Assembly (NCBI GenBank): GCA_964542645.1
Contig: CAZIUG010000007.1
Coordinates: 461,646 to 525,645, forward strand
DNA: 64,000 nt
Direction: 5' to 3'
DNA from: Moanibacter sp964542645
Lineage (GTDB): Bacteria; Verrucomicrobiota; Verrucomicrobiia; Opitutales; UBA2987
In this document: piece by piece, positions 1 to 8,513 of the stretch
How the letters are laid out: each line of letters begins with the position of its first letter
How positions within the stretch are numbered: the stretch's first letter is position 1
The notes under the pieces: model-generated
Database searches by the model: none
Seen by the model: the letters and a program-made list of their open reading frames with translations, nothing else
Told to the model about the DNA's origin: nothing
Program-made: the position numbers and the translations under genes

Positions 1-210
1 CGGGCATTTGTCAACGAACCCAGGATGCTTTTTGTAGACGAGCCGACAGGAAACCTTGATAAAGCAAGCAGTGAGCATGTTGCGGAGCTTCTTTTTGAGC
101 TCAATCGGGAGAAGGGAACAACTTTGATTGTTGTCACTCACGATACAGAACTAGCCAGACGCACAGATCGAATCCTACGAATTACTGATGGAGTGCTGGA
201 TTCTGTTTAA
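1..210 (+). CDS. ABC transporter ATP-binding protein, C-terminal part (LolD/YbbA type)
   Basis: Only the last 69 codons are inside the window; the frame is open from base 1. Visible are the Walker B and D-loop stretch (MLFVDEPTGNLD) and the switch histidine in VVTHD, followed by the short tail usual for LolD/YbbA-type ATPases. These ATPases power MacB/FtsX-type permeases that act on lipoproteins, peptides or lipophilic substrates at the inner membrane rather than importing small solutes. The next gene on the same strand, 161 bp downstream, is a large FtsX-type permease, so the two are very probably partners (YbbA/YbbP-like). Walker A and the signature motif lie upstream of the window. Confidence 0.85.
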   Translation, partial: RAFVNEPRMLFVDEPTGNLDKASSEHVAELLFELNREKGTTLIVVTHDTELARRTDRILRITDGVLDSV

Positions 211-371
211 GCGGGATCGGGTAGTAGTTTTACGAGTGGCTGGGGGTCCCTGCTGTGCATTTCTAGCTGGTTTCAGCCTGAACCTTTGACAAGAAAAAAA
301 TTAAAAGTAACATGAACGGACGCGAATCGATCCTCAATCGGGAGATCAATTCGAAATATTTGTATTAGAAC

Positions 372-2945
372 ATGTTGACTGGTAGAGTTTATCAAAAGCC
401 GAGTCTGATTGTTCTACGGTGGATTCTGGCGATGGCTTGGCGAGACAGCAGGGGCCACCGTCGAAAACTATTTCTGTTTACTCTCTGCGTTATTTTTGGG
501 GTAGGGGCTCTAGTGGCGATCGAATCTTTCCGCCATAATCTGGAGCAGACAATCGATGCTCAGGCCCAACTTCTTCTGGGAGCTGACCTTTCCTTTAGGT
601 CTCAGAGGCCTTTCAGTAAGAAGATGGAGGGATTTATTTCCAAAATGGGTGGGGAGCAGGCCCGCGAGGTTCGATTTCGCTCGATGGCCTACTTTGTTGA
701 CCAAGGGAAGCCGCGACTAGTGCAGGTGAGGGCGCTGGGAGGCGCGTATCCCTTTTACGGAAAGATCAAAACGTTGCCGGCAGGGGCCGAGTTCCGCGAA
801 GGAACCGAAGCAGGGGCTTTGGTGGAAGCAAGTCTCCTTATCCAGTTTGGCGCAGGGGTGGGTGACACGGTTCGTCTCGGACAGTCTGATTTTCGAATAG
901 TGGGAAGCGTGCTTCAGGTCCCTGGGGAGAATGAAGTGCGGGGCCTCTTTTCTCCGAGAATCTATATTGATCAGAGCTTTCTTCCCCAGACCGGACTGAT
1001 GCAACGTGGCAGTCTTGCGAGCCATAGAGTTTTCTTCAAACTGACAGGCGGCATTGATGCTGAGGTGGAGGCGAAACTGCAACGAGCACGTGAAACACTC
1101 TTTGTAGAGGAAAGGATTCAACTCGATACAGTTGAAAGCCAGAAGCGAAGGCTAGGCCGGGCTATGGATAATTTCTACGAATTCCTTAATTTGATTGGAT
1201 TCGTCGCGCTTTTGCTCGGCGGAATCGGAATGGCAGGTGCGGTTCAGGTCTATATTAAGGAGAAGCTGAATACAGTGGCCATTCTTCGATGTCTAGGAGC
1301 TAGAGTCTTCGCGGCTTTTTCGATCAGTTTGGTTCAAGTGATTGCAGTTGCTTTACTAGGTGTCTTTCTAGGCTCTGGGGTGGGAATTTCAGTGCAATAT
1401 TTGCTGCCTGCAGTTCTTTCTTCCTTTCTCCCATTCGAAGTCCCCGTATTCGTGTCTTGGATCAGCCTTATAAAAAGTGCTTGTTTTTGCTGGATCGTAA
1501 TCCTCCTCTTCTCGTTCATTCCTGTGCTCTCCCTGCGTTCGGTTACTCCTCTTAGGGCATTACGTTTCGCATCAGAAGAAGAGGTATCACAACGAAAGGA
1601 TCCCCTCTTCTGGGTTGTGGTCTTCTTAATAGCCTGTGTGGTTCTTGGGTTCAGCATTCCGCAGACCAACCGCTGGTCTAGCGGACTGATCTTCGTCGGC
1701 GTGTTAACCGGGAGCCTTTTTCTTCTAGGAGGCCTTGGGTCTGCCCTGATGTGGGTCCTGAGGCGATTCTTTCCAAGGAACTGGCCCTATCCGTGGCGGC
1801 AAGGACTCCTCAATCTTTACCGCCCGAATAATCGGACCTATTTCCTCTTGATCACTCTAGGAATGGGCACATTCCTCATCTTTACTATCCACCACGCCCA
1901 GAGGATGTTATTGCAGCAGGCGGAATTTGATCGTGAAGGTGAACAACCGAATTTGGTTTTGTTCGACGTTCAGAAGGATCAGGTGGCTGGAATTACTGAG
2001 CAAGTGTTGATGGCCGGTTATCCCGTGACGGAAACGGTCCCAATAGTTACGATGAGACTGGACGCAATCGACGGAAGAACGGTTGCTGCTATCAAAAGAG
2101 ACCCAATATCTCAAGTGGAGCATTGGGCCCTCAATCGGGAGTACCGGGTGACTTTCAGGAAAAAGCTGATCGATACGGAGGTAATTATTGAGGGCGAGTT
2201 TTTTGGGGTATCGAAAGGAATCGATCCAGTTCCTATTTCCCTAGAGGAGAGTATTGCCAAAGAGCTCGAGGTGGGATTGGGCGATACTTTGACTTTTAAT
2301 GTTCAGGGAGTCAGGATTTTATCAGAAATTTCGAGTATCCGCAAAGTTGACTGGGCCAGTCTCCGGCCAAATTTCTACGTTGTCTTTCCTCAAGGTATTC
2401 TGGAAGAGGCGCCAACCTTTTATGCTTTATTGACCCACGCTCCCGATCAACTTGCAGCAGCGAGGTTTCAAGAAAGTCTGGTTGAAGCCTATCCTAACGT
2501 GTCTGCAATTGATCTCTCTCTGGTCTTGGAGACAATGACTACGATACTTGATCGGGTCGGTTTCGTTATACGCTTTATTTCGTTCTTTTCAGTTGCAACG
2601 GGTGTGGTTGTCTTGGCTACTTCGGTGATTACGAGTCGATATCAAAGGATTCGTGAGAGTGTGTTGCTTTCAACGTTGGGAGCTTCTAGTAGAGTCATTC
2701 GTTTGATTATGGCGGTTGAATACCTCATCCTGGGGATTCTAGCGGGTTCTGCTGGGTGCTTTCTCTCGCTTATATCTTCCTTTGGGCTCTCTCGGTTCAT
2801 CTTCAAGATTCCCTATCATATTTCCCCGGTTAGCATCATTTTTCCTGTCTTTATTATCGCTGTCATGACTCTTTTGATTGGCCTCCTAAATAGTCGTGGT
2901 ATCGCTCGTTTCCCGCCTCTTTCCATACTCCGAAAGGAGGGGTAG
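372..2945 (+). CDS. FtsX-like ABC transporter permease (YbbP-like), 857 aa
   Basis: Inner-membrane permease subunit of a YbbA/YbbP-like exporter. After a short cytoplasmic stretch there is a membrane segment near residues 34-52, a long periplasmic domain (about 55-260), then a core of membrane helices (about 265-500), a second periplasmic region (about 520-720) and a final FtsX block containing ATSVITSRYQRIRES and the last helices. Two FtsX modules plus the length of about 850 residues match the YbbP family, not MacB (about 650) or LolC/E (about 400). The ATPase partner is immediately upstream. The ATG at 372 has no clear ribosome site; the internal Met at residue 21 is a possible alternative. 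Substrate cannot be inferred. Confidence 0.88.
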   Translation: MLTGRVYQKPSLIVLRWILAMAWRDSRGHRRKLFLFTLCVIFGVGALVAIESFRHNLEQTIDAQAQLLLGADLSFRSQRPFSKKMEGFISKMGGEQAREVRFRSMAYFVDQGKPRLVQVRALGGAYPFYGKIKTLPAGAEFREGTEAGALVEASLLIQFGAGVGDTVRLGQSDFRIVGSVLQVPGENEVRGLFSPRIYIDQSFLPQTGLMQRGSLASHRVFFKLTGGIDAEVEAKLQRARETLFVEERIQLDTVESQKRRLGRAMDNFYEFLNLIGFVALLLGGIGMAGAVQVYIKEKLNTVAILRCLGARVFAAFSISLVQVIAVALLGVFLGSGVGISVQYLLPAVLSSFLPFEVPVFVSWISLIKSACFCWIVILLFSFIPVLSLRSVTPLRALRFASEEEVSQRKDPLFWVVVFLIACVVLGFSIPQTNRWSSGLIFVGVLTGSLFLLGGLGSALMWVLRRFFPRNWPYPWRQGLLNLYRPNNRTYFLLITLGMGTFLIFTIHHAQRMLLQQAEFDREGEQPNLVLFDVQKDQVAGITEQVLMAGYPVTETVPIVTMRLDAIDGRTVAAIKRDPISQVEHWALNREYRVTFRKKLIDTEVIIEGEFFGVSKGIDPVPISLEESIAKELEVGLGDTLTFNVQGVRILSEISSIRKVDWASLRPNFYVVFPQGILEEAPTFYALLTHAPDQLAAARFQESLVEAYPNVSAIDLSLVLETMTTILDRVGFVIRFISFFSVATGVVVLATSVITSRYQRIRESVLLSTLGASSRVIRLIMAVEYLILGILAGSAGCFLSLISSFGLSRFIFKIPYHISPVSIIFPVFIIAVMTLLIGLLNSRGIARFPPLSILRKEG

Positions 2946-2969
2946 GTCTAAGGCTTCACAGTTTTTGGC

Positions 2970-3887
2970 TTAAATGAGACTGACTTCTACAGTAAAGGAG
3001 TCGGTCATTCCAGCAGGGACTAGGCGAAGGCCCGATCTGTGTTCAGGGCTGTTTGGTGGTCCCATCCAGGGCTCGACGCAGAAGAAAGGTGCATCGGTGG
3101 ACTCGGTCCAGGTTACAATTGTTGCGTCTTTGTCCGGGACCGGGTTGGCCCCCACATACATCGAGATATTTTCTTCGCCATTCAAAGGGCCAAACCGGAC
3201 CGGATTACGCATTAAGTGAGAATGGATTCGATCCTGTGCCTGTGAGTCAGCGAATGTAAAGTCAGTGCTGAATTTTTTGATTGGCTCAAGGTGTCCATCG
3301 GAAGCGTGAGAGTAAGCGCTCCGGGCGGGAATCTCGATGCGATAATCAGATCTTCCCAAGTCGGTATGCCAAGGAAGTCGAAAATAAAAGTGATGGCCGG
3401 CGCACCAAGGAATAGTCTTGGAATCTAGGTTGGATAGAAAAAGATCAACTTGGAAAGAAAGCTCTCGGAAACGATACTTCACCGAGAATTGGTACTTAAA
3501 ATCGTACGCAGATTGGTCTGCTTCTGCTGGGATAAAATGTGCTGTGAAACCTCCTTCATCAATTTCATCGATTGCAAATGTGCCTTCCCGAACGAACCCG
3601 TGCAGTGGCATCGGCCTCCGTACTCCTTCGAATTCCCAGAATCCGATTTTCCCGTTGGCATAGGTTCGGCCACAGAACGGGAAAAGGATTGGATTGCCCC
3701 CACGAATCTCGCCGAATTTGTTGAGGTCATGAGTCTCGGGCCAATATACGATGTCGCGAGTGGAACCATCTTCAAGTCGCAGGTGCCAATCCATCAGTCT
3801 TGCTCCTCTTTCGGGCCAGGCGACGTAAGTAGATGAACCAATTGTCCACTTTCTGATGATATTTCCGTGGTATTTGACGGTTTTCAT
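2970..3887 (-). CDS. Aldose 1-epimerase family protein, 305 aa
   Basis: Galactose-mutarotase-like beta-sandwich protein that would interconvert sugar anomers or bind a sugar phosphate. Family landmarks from the ATG at 3887: GGNPILFPFCGR (63-74), PLHGF with His96, AGHHFYFRLP with the second conserved histidine (165-166), and the general-base glutamate in CVEPWMG (Glu272). Together these give the His-His-Glu set expected of an active enzyme. A TTG at 3902 would add five residues; the ATG is preferred. It converges with the permease gene (25 bp gap). Members close to this one are often annotated only as aldose epimerases, so the exact sugar is unknown. Confidence 0.85.
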   Translation of the reverse strand: MKTVKYHGNIIRKWTIGSSTYVAWPERGARLMDWHLRLEDGSTRDIVYWPETHDLNKFGEIRGGNPILFPFCGRTYANGKIGFWEFEGVRRPMPLHGFVREGTFAIDEIDEGGFTAHFIPAEADQSAYDFKYQFSVKYRFRELSFQVDLFLSNLDSKTIPWCAGHHFYFRLPWHTDLGRSDYRIEIPARSAYSHASDGHLEPIKKFSTDFTFADSQAQDRIHSHLMRNPVRFGPLNGEENISMYVGANPVPDKDATIVTWTESTDAPFFCVEPWMGPPNSPEHRSGLRLVPAGMTDSFTVEVSLI

Positions 3888-4075
3888 GGAGCCTACTTTC
3901 AATTCCCAGTAATGAGATGCACTCTGGATTTGTTTTATGGTACAATAATTGGTTCAAAGGCAACCCCGTGTCAATATGGCTGAGAAGTACTGTTAAAACG
4001 ATGCTGAAGATATATCGGATAAAGCGGTCGTAGCCTTCGCAGAAAATGGAAGTGTAAATTTAAAAATGAAGGATT

Positions 4076-4600
4076 GTGATTTGGGCTAATGATCTGTTAG
4101 CTGGTTATATGCCTGGTGGGAATGATGGAGCGGAAAAAGGGAAAACCGCCTCTGTCTACGTTTCCTTTATTCAAGGTGGAAGCTTAGAGTCGGCCGCGTT
4201 CTGTTGGGATGATGCGGAAGAGGCCGGCCTTTTTGATGAGCACGTATATGACCTTTTAGACACAATTGAAGGGACTCCAAAGAAGGTGCTGGGGCGGGTT
4301 GCAGATGGGGTTTCTTGCTTAACCTGCGGATTCACTTTAGAAGCCCTTGAAGAGCAAGGTCGCTTGGGTTGTCCACAATGTTACAAAACATTTGGGTGTA
4401 TAATTCTGCCTCTCTTAAGAAAGTTGCATTCAGGGATTGAACATATGGGTAAGCTTCCGCAAAAGGCACAGTTTGATCAAACCGCGAATGAGCGAATTCT
4501 TGGCCTCAAGTTCCGGATGGAGACGGCGGTTTCCATGGAACGATACGAAGAAGCAGCTCGATTCAGAGATGAGATAAGGAAGATCAAGGAACTGTTCTAA
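4076..4600 (+). CDS. UVR-motif zinc-binding protein (McsA-like), 174 aa
   Basis: Resembles McsA, the zinc/UVR adaptor of bacterial stress regulation, but is shorter in its zinc part. A single four-cysteine cluster is visible (Cys81, Cys84, Cys99, Cys102, in CLTC and CPQC), where McsA normally has two, and a C-terminal UVR motif (about 138-172) with the signature MERYEEAARFRDEI. The first 75 residues are acidic and not recognisable. The start is GTG at 4076, since an in-frame stop lies at 4067; the ATG at 4109 is possible. No mcsB, ctsR or clpC is adjacent, so a role as arginine-kinase activator is not supported here. It is a lone gene. Confidence 0.75.
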   Translation: MIWANDLLAGYMPGGNDGAEKGKTASVYVSFIQGGSLESAAFCWDDAEEAGLFDEHVYDLLDTIEGTPKKVLGRVADGVSCLTCGFTLEALEEQGRLGCPQCYKTFGCIILPLLRKLHSGIEHMGKLPQKAQFDQTANERILGLKFRMETAVSMERYEEAARFRDEIRKIKELF

Positions 4601-4621
4601 GGTTCCGCGATCCTGAGAGGA

Positions 4622-4649
4622 CCCCGCGAACATCCTTTAATTTGCGGGG
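4622..4649. terminator. Stem-loop between convergent genes
   Basis: CCCCGCGAA (4622-4630) pairs with TTTGCGGGG (4641-4649), nine pairs including one G-U, around a 10-nt loop. It lies between the ends of the UVR-motif gene (4600, plus) and the porin gene (4692, minus). Neither side has a U-run, so it may be a weak bidirectional terminator or an mRNA 3'-end stabiliser. Confidence 0.35.
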
Positions 4650-4691
4650 CGGATATTCATGTGATAGGTTCAGCTCCTCTGATTACAAGAT

Positions 4692-5948
4692 CTAGAAAAT
4701 CACATCGGCACGGAGTCCAAAAATGAACGCATCGCTTTCACCTTCCAGAGGATCAAAGATCACTTGGAGGTCGGGTTTCAAAGTGATGTTGGGGGTGATC
4801 GGGATTTGGTAGGTGATTTCGAGAATGCGTTCGGTTTTGGTGGATGAATCCCGGGTGCCAGCTTTAGGGATAAGAAAAGTGTCTCCAAATCGAGTTATAG
4901 AAAAAGCAATGCCAAAGATATCAGAGTCCCGGCCGGGGAATATTCCATTGTAAGTTAGCCCAAAATCATTGTAGAATCTGACAGTGTTATGATCTTCGCT
5001 GGGGCTGTATCCGATTCTGAAAAAAGAACCAAGCCTTTGATCAGGATCTGACTCTGTAAAAAGGGTCTGATCGGCGGAGAAGTAGAGCGAGGAATTTCCT
5101 TCGGCAGTAAACCCAGTACCAAGGTTTTCGAAATCTGCGGTATGGTAAAATCCGCCAACTTTATAGACTCCAGGTAAGCTGTGTATTTGGACCTCAATAC
5201 CGTATTCAAGGAAAATCACGGCCCCGCGATCTCCACCTAGACTGAATTCGAGACCGTCATCGTTAATTATTTCATCACCGGCGTCGCCACTGTAAACGGC
5301 TAATTGCAAGTAACTACTATCGGTGAGACTAACTTTTGTCCATATTCCTGGAGCGCCCAAAGGGTAAATAGGGGCGCTGATGTTGCCGGATTCGGTTGGT
5401 AACGGCCCAAAGGCACTGTTGAGAAAAAGCCCGGCGTTTTCGGAGACCATAAAGTCATCATCAAGTGCGATTTGGCCAATCCGAATTGCTATGGTTCCTT
5501 CGAGCCACTCTTTCTGAAGCCACGCCTGAAAGAGTCGCACGGTATTGAAGGCTGCGATGTTGCTTAAGACGTTAAAGTCGCCCACTAGATCCTTAGTAGG
5601 GTCGCCCCCAAAAATAGCCAGCGCACCTAAATGCACGTGAGTCCCATCCCATCCTCCAATCTTATCAAGATCGAGATCCATGCCAAAATCGAACAAACCC
5701 AACCCTGTGGATCCGGTCTCATTCCCTCCTTCTAGATTGGCCACGATTTCTGCAGTCAATACTCCGTAGGGCTGAATTCCAGAGGCATGAAGCGATTTCA
5801 GCCCAGTTGTTTCGCTGAAAACCACCCTCTGAGTATCAATGTCTTCTTCTGTATTGGCTGGGCAGGGTCCTGAATAGCCAATTATAAGGATCCCAAACAA
5901 TAGCCATCTAACCGCAATTCTCCATTGTGATAGAATTAGAATTTCCAT
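4692..5948 (-). CDS. OprB-family carbohydrate-selective-type porin, about 418 aa
   Basis: Outer-membrane beta-barrel of the OprB group. From the ATG at 5948 the protein starts with a signal peptide (hydrophobic stretch WLLFGILIIGYSG, cleavage likely after CPA). OprB-like landmarks are the repeated GxxxG and aromatic strands, the segment LFQAWLQKEWLEG followed by IRIGQI, and NSAFGPLP, and the chain ends in phenylalanine (ADVIF) as barrel proteins do for BAM recognition. ATG 5975 or TTG 6002 would lengthen the N-terminus by 9 or 18 residues. It is the last gene of the minus-strand run mntR, cytochrome, phnD-C-E, with only 23-77 bp between its start and phnE depending on the start chosen. That suggests it supplies the outer-membrane entry for whatever the ABC system imports; OprB fold does not by itself prove sugar specificity. 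Confidence 0.78.
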   Translation of the reverse strand: MEILILSQWRIAVRWLLFGILIIGYSGPCPANTEEDIDTQRVVFSETTGLKSLHASGIQPYGVLTAEIVANLEGGNETGSTGLGLFDFGMDLDLDKIGGWDGTHVHLGALAIFGGDPTKDLVGDFNVLSNIAAFNTVRLFQAWLQKEWLEGTIAIRIGQIALDDDFMVSENAGLFLNSAFGPLPTESGNISAPIYPLGAPGIWTKVSLTDSSYLQLAVYSGDAGDEIINDDGLEFSLGGDRGAVIFLEYGIEVQIHSLPGVYKVGGFYHTADFENLGTGFTAEGNSSLYFSADQTLFTESDPDQRLGSFFRIGYSPSEDHNTVRFYNDFGLTYNGIFPGRDSDIFGIAFSITRFGDTFLIPKAGTRDSSTKTERILEITYQIPITPNITLKPDLQVIFDPLEGESDAFIFGLRADVIF

Positions 5949-6025
5949 GAACCGGATTGGATGCCCAAAAAACATTAGAAAATATGTAAGGAAAATACTC
6001 AATTAACGTAACAATTAAGGGAGTA

Positions 6026-6805
6026 TCAGCGAACCCATCGACGGACCCAGTAAGTGAGTTGGTCGAGGAGACTTACTATCAGGACTATGATAAGCAGGAG
6101 AACGGCGACCTTCTCGTATTGGAATCCGCGCACGTAGAGTTGGATGTAATAGCCAATTCCGCCGGCACCTACTAGTCCAAGAACAGCGGCATCGCGGAAA
6201 TTCATTTCGAATCGAAAGACGGTGAAGGTGATAACTTGTGGGAGGCATTGAGGAATTAACCCGTATCGGAGAGTCTGCGGCCAGGAAGCGCCGGTTCCCT
6301 TGACCGCATTAATAATTCCACGATCGGCGGTCTCGAATTCCTCCGCATAAAATTTTGCCAGCATACCTGTGGAGTGAAAGGCAATCGCCAGCGCGCCCGG
6401 GAATGGACCCAAGCCAACTGCAGCAACGAAAAGCAGGGCGACGATAATCAAGGGGATTGATCGCATTAGTCCACATAGTAAGCGAACCGGCTGTGCGATC
6501 CAAGAAGGCGTTACGTTAGCAGCGGCAAGGAATCCCAGGGGCAGAGAGATTATAACCGCAATAGTTGTACCAGCCAATGTAATCATCAAGGTTTCCGCGG
6601 TCGACTTTATGACCAGATGGGCAACGCTCCAATCGGGAGGGACGAGCCGAGTGAAGAATTCAGTGAAGCGAGGACCGGACTGAAAGAGAATCTTCGGGCT
6701 GAATTCGGACCAGATCATTGACCAGACAATCAGAGTGCCAGCGACGATAATAACGGCCGTTCTGACTAAACTTTGCTGAAGCCATCTTTTTTTCAGAGGA
6801 TGCAT
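6026..6805 (-). CDS. phnE: PhnE-type ABC importer permease, 259 aa
   Basis: Inner-membrane permease of a phosphonate/phosphite-type importer. Membrane segments are visible near residues 16-30, 72-95 (TLMITLAGTTIAVIISLPLGF), 110-130 and 205-250. The EAA-type coupling loop that docks on the ATPase is seen around GASWPQTLRYGLIPQCLPQ (about 167-185). Length is typical of PhnE (about 260). It sits 63 bp downstream of the phnC-like gene on the same strand. Family membership is clear; phosphonate specificity is not, because no C-P lyase, phosphonatase or phosphite dehydrogenase gene is near. Confidence 0.88.
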   Translation of the reverse strand: MHPLKKRWLQQSLVRTAVIIVAGTLIVWSMIWSEFSPKILFQSGPRFTEFFTRLVPPDWSVAHLVIKSTAETLMITLAGTTIAVIISLPLGFLAAANVTPSWIAQPVRLLCGLMRSIPLIIVALLFVAAVGLGPFPGALAIAFHSTGMLAKFYAEEFETADRGIINAVKGTGASWPQTLRYGLIPQCLPQVITFTVFRFEMNFRDAAVLGLVGAGGIGYYIQLYVRGFQYEKVAVLLLIIVLIVSLLDQLTYWVRRWVR

Positions 6806-6868
6806 CCGATTGCAGACTTAGGTCTCATATTTGCAGGCCAATTTAAAGAAGCTAAGTAGCCCCACTTT

Positions 6869-7642
6869 CTAGTCAATTCCCTTTCCCTGGTAGAGGAAGG
6901 CCGCCTCTGCCGCTGTAAAATCCTTGGGTGGCCCATCATAGACGATCCTTCCTTCAGAGAGTCCAATTATACGGTCGGCAAACCTACGCGCTAAGGATGG
7001 TTGGTGCAAATTGACGACCAATGTAACGCCGCGCCTTTGGACGCATTCGTTAAGAAGCCCAAGGGCATCCTCTGCCAATTCCGGATCAAGATTTGAGACG
7101 GGTTCGTCGGCTAAGATGATCTCTGATTCCTGCATAAGGGCGCGCGCAATGGCAGTTCGTTGTCGCTGTCCTCCGCTCAGGGTGTCGATCTTTCGGTCGC
7201 TTAGTTGGATGAGTTCCACCTCTCGAAGTATAGCTTCCGCCCTCAACAGCTCCTCCTCGGGGTAACAGCCGATGATACTTTTCCAGGAGGGAACTCGACC
7301 AAGGCAGCCGGTCAGAACGTTAGCGATAACGCTCATTCTAGGCACAAGGAAAAATTCCTGATCAATCATGGCGATACGGCGACCCATTCCTAATTCTGGG
7401 TTGACCTCAGGTGCCGCGGGATCCACACCAAGAACTTTAACCGAACCCGCCGATGGTTTTGTTCTCCCCTTGATCAAGCAAGCTAGAGTGGTTTTACCCG
7501 ACCCACTTCTACCCAAAACAAAAATACGCTCTCCCCTATTGACCCGTAGTATTTCGACATCGAGGGCGCGATGGTTCCCGAAAAGAACGTGTAAGTTTGA
7601 GATCTCGATCAGTGGAAAGAGCTGATCACTTGATGAATCCAT
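6869..7642 (-). CDS. phnC: PhnC-type ABC importer ATPase, 257 aa
   Basis: ATP-binding subunit of the same importer. Walker A GRSGSGKT (44-51), signature LSGGQRQR (155-162) and Walker B IILADEP (175-181) are intact, followed by the D-loop SNLDP and the H-loop VNLHQP that is usual in the PhnC family. The start overlaps the end of the substrate-binding-protein gene by 17 bp (7626-7642), a sign of translational coupling. It should act as a dimer on the cytoplasmic face of PhnE. Confidence 0.9.
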   Translation of the reverse strand: MDSSSDQLFPLIEISNLHVLFGNHRALDVEILRVNRGERIFVLGRSGSGKTTLACLIKGRTKPSAGSVKVLGVDPAAPEVNPELGMGRRIAMIDQEFFLVPRMSVIANVLTGCLGRVPSWKSIIGCYPEEELLRAEAILREVELIQLSDRKIDTLSGGQRQRTAIARALMQESEIILADEPVSNLDPELAEDALGLLNECVQRRGVTLVVNLHQPSLARRFADRIIGLSEGRIVYDGPPKDFTAAEAAFLYQGKGID

Positions 7643-8501
7643 AGGCTCTCGCTATTTCTGCAACCCCGGCATAATTGTCGTGTGTTACTTCGATGTAACC
7701 GTCGACACCGTAGAGATAGCTCAATAGATGATGATTTGGCCCTTCCTTATTCAGCGCCAGCAATGCTTTTTTAAGCCTGTTGATAATTGTTACTTCGAGA
7801 CCCTTTCTAGCCACCAGGCAATGGGAGGGGATGGGCCTCGATTCAGCCAACAAGTCAACAGAATCTCGCTCCTCCGGCCGCAATAGATGGTAGGCGAATT
7901 GACCTGCTCCAGCAGCGTCTACAAAACGGTTATAGACAGCCCGAATTGCCTGTTCGTCGCCACCCGCGAAATAAATCTTTCCAAAGTAATCTTCCGGTCT
8001 CCCAGTAGCTAAGCCAGCTTGTCTGAATATATCCAGCGGGTACATAAAGCCAGACGAAGAGATGGGATCAACAAAGGCAATGTTCTTCCCCCTAAGGTCT
8101 TCGAGCTTGTTAAATCCGCTATCCTTACGGACGAATATTCGCGAAACGTATGTTGATTTCCCGTTGTAGATTTCACCGAGGAGAGGAACCGCACCAGTTT
8201 GTTGGTGTGCCATAATATATTGAAGTGGTCCCATAAAGCCTACATCGGCGGTCTGGTTTCGAAGTGCTTCCACTACTCCCGAGTAGTCCGTAGCAACAAA
8301 GTCTTTGACCGAGATCTGGAGCTCTCGCTCAAGATATTCTATAACTGGCGCTACTTCTTCGACGAGTTGATCAGGATTCTCGTAGGCGATGAATACAATT
8401 TTCAGTTCCGGGCCAGAATTACCAAAAAGGGAGCTACCCCAAGACAATAAGACAGGCAGGAAAAGGGAGTAGATAAGACTTGAGGTCAACAAACGGGGCA
8501 C
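7626..8501 (-). CDS. phnD: PhnD-type periplasmic substrate-binding protein, 291 aa
   Basis: Periplasmic binding protein of the phosphate/phosphite/phosphonate family. An N-terminal signal peptide (about 1-29) precedes the mature start PELKIVFIAY. Family motifs are VATDYSGVVEAL (69-80), ADVGFMGPLQYIMAH (85-99) and the anion-binding DPISSSGFMYP (145-155). GTG start at 8501 is supported by a TAGGAGA ribosome site 8 bases upstream. The gene follows the cytochrome gene by 12 bp and overlaps phnC, so these are one transcription unit. The known ligands of the family are oxyanions; placement behind MntR makes the real ligand an open question. Confidence 0.87.
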   Translation of the reverse strand: MPRLLTSSLIYSLFLPVLLSWGSSLFGNSGPELKIVFIAYENPDQLVEEVAPVIEYLERELQISVKDFVATDYSGVVEALRNQTADVGFMGPLQYIMAHQQTGAVPLLGEIYNGKSTYVSRIFVRKDSGFNKLEDLRGKNIAFVDPISSSGFMYPLDIFRQAGLATGRPEDYFGKIYFAGGDEQAIRAVYNRFVDAAGAGQFAYHLLRPEERDSVDLLAESRPIPSHCLVARKGLEVTIINRLKKALLALNKEGPNHHLLSYLYGVDGYIEVTHDNYAGVAEIARAYGFIK

Positions 8502-8513
8502 AGTGTGGTTCTC

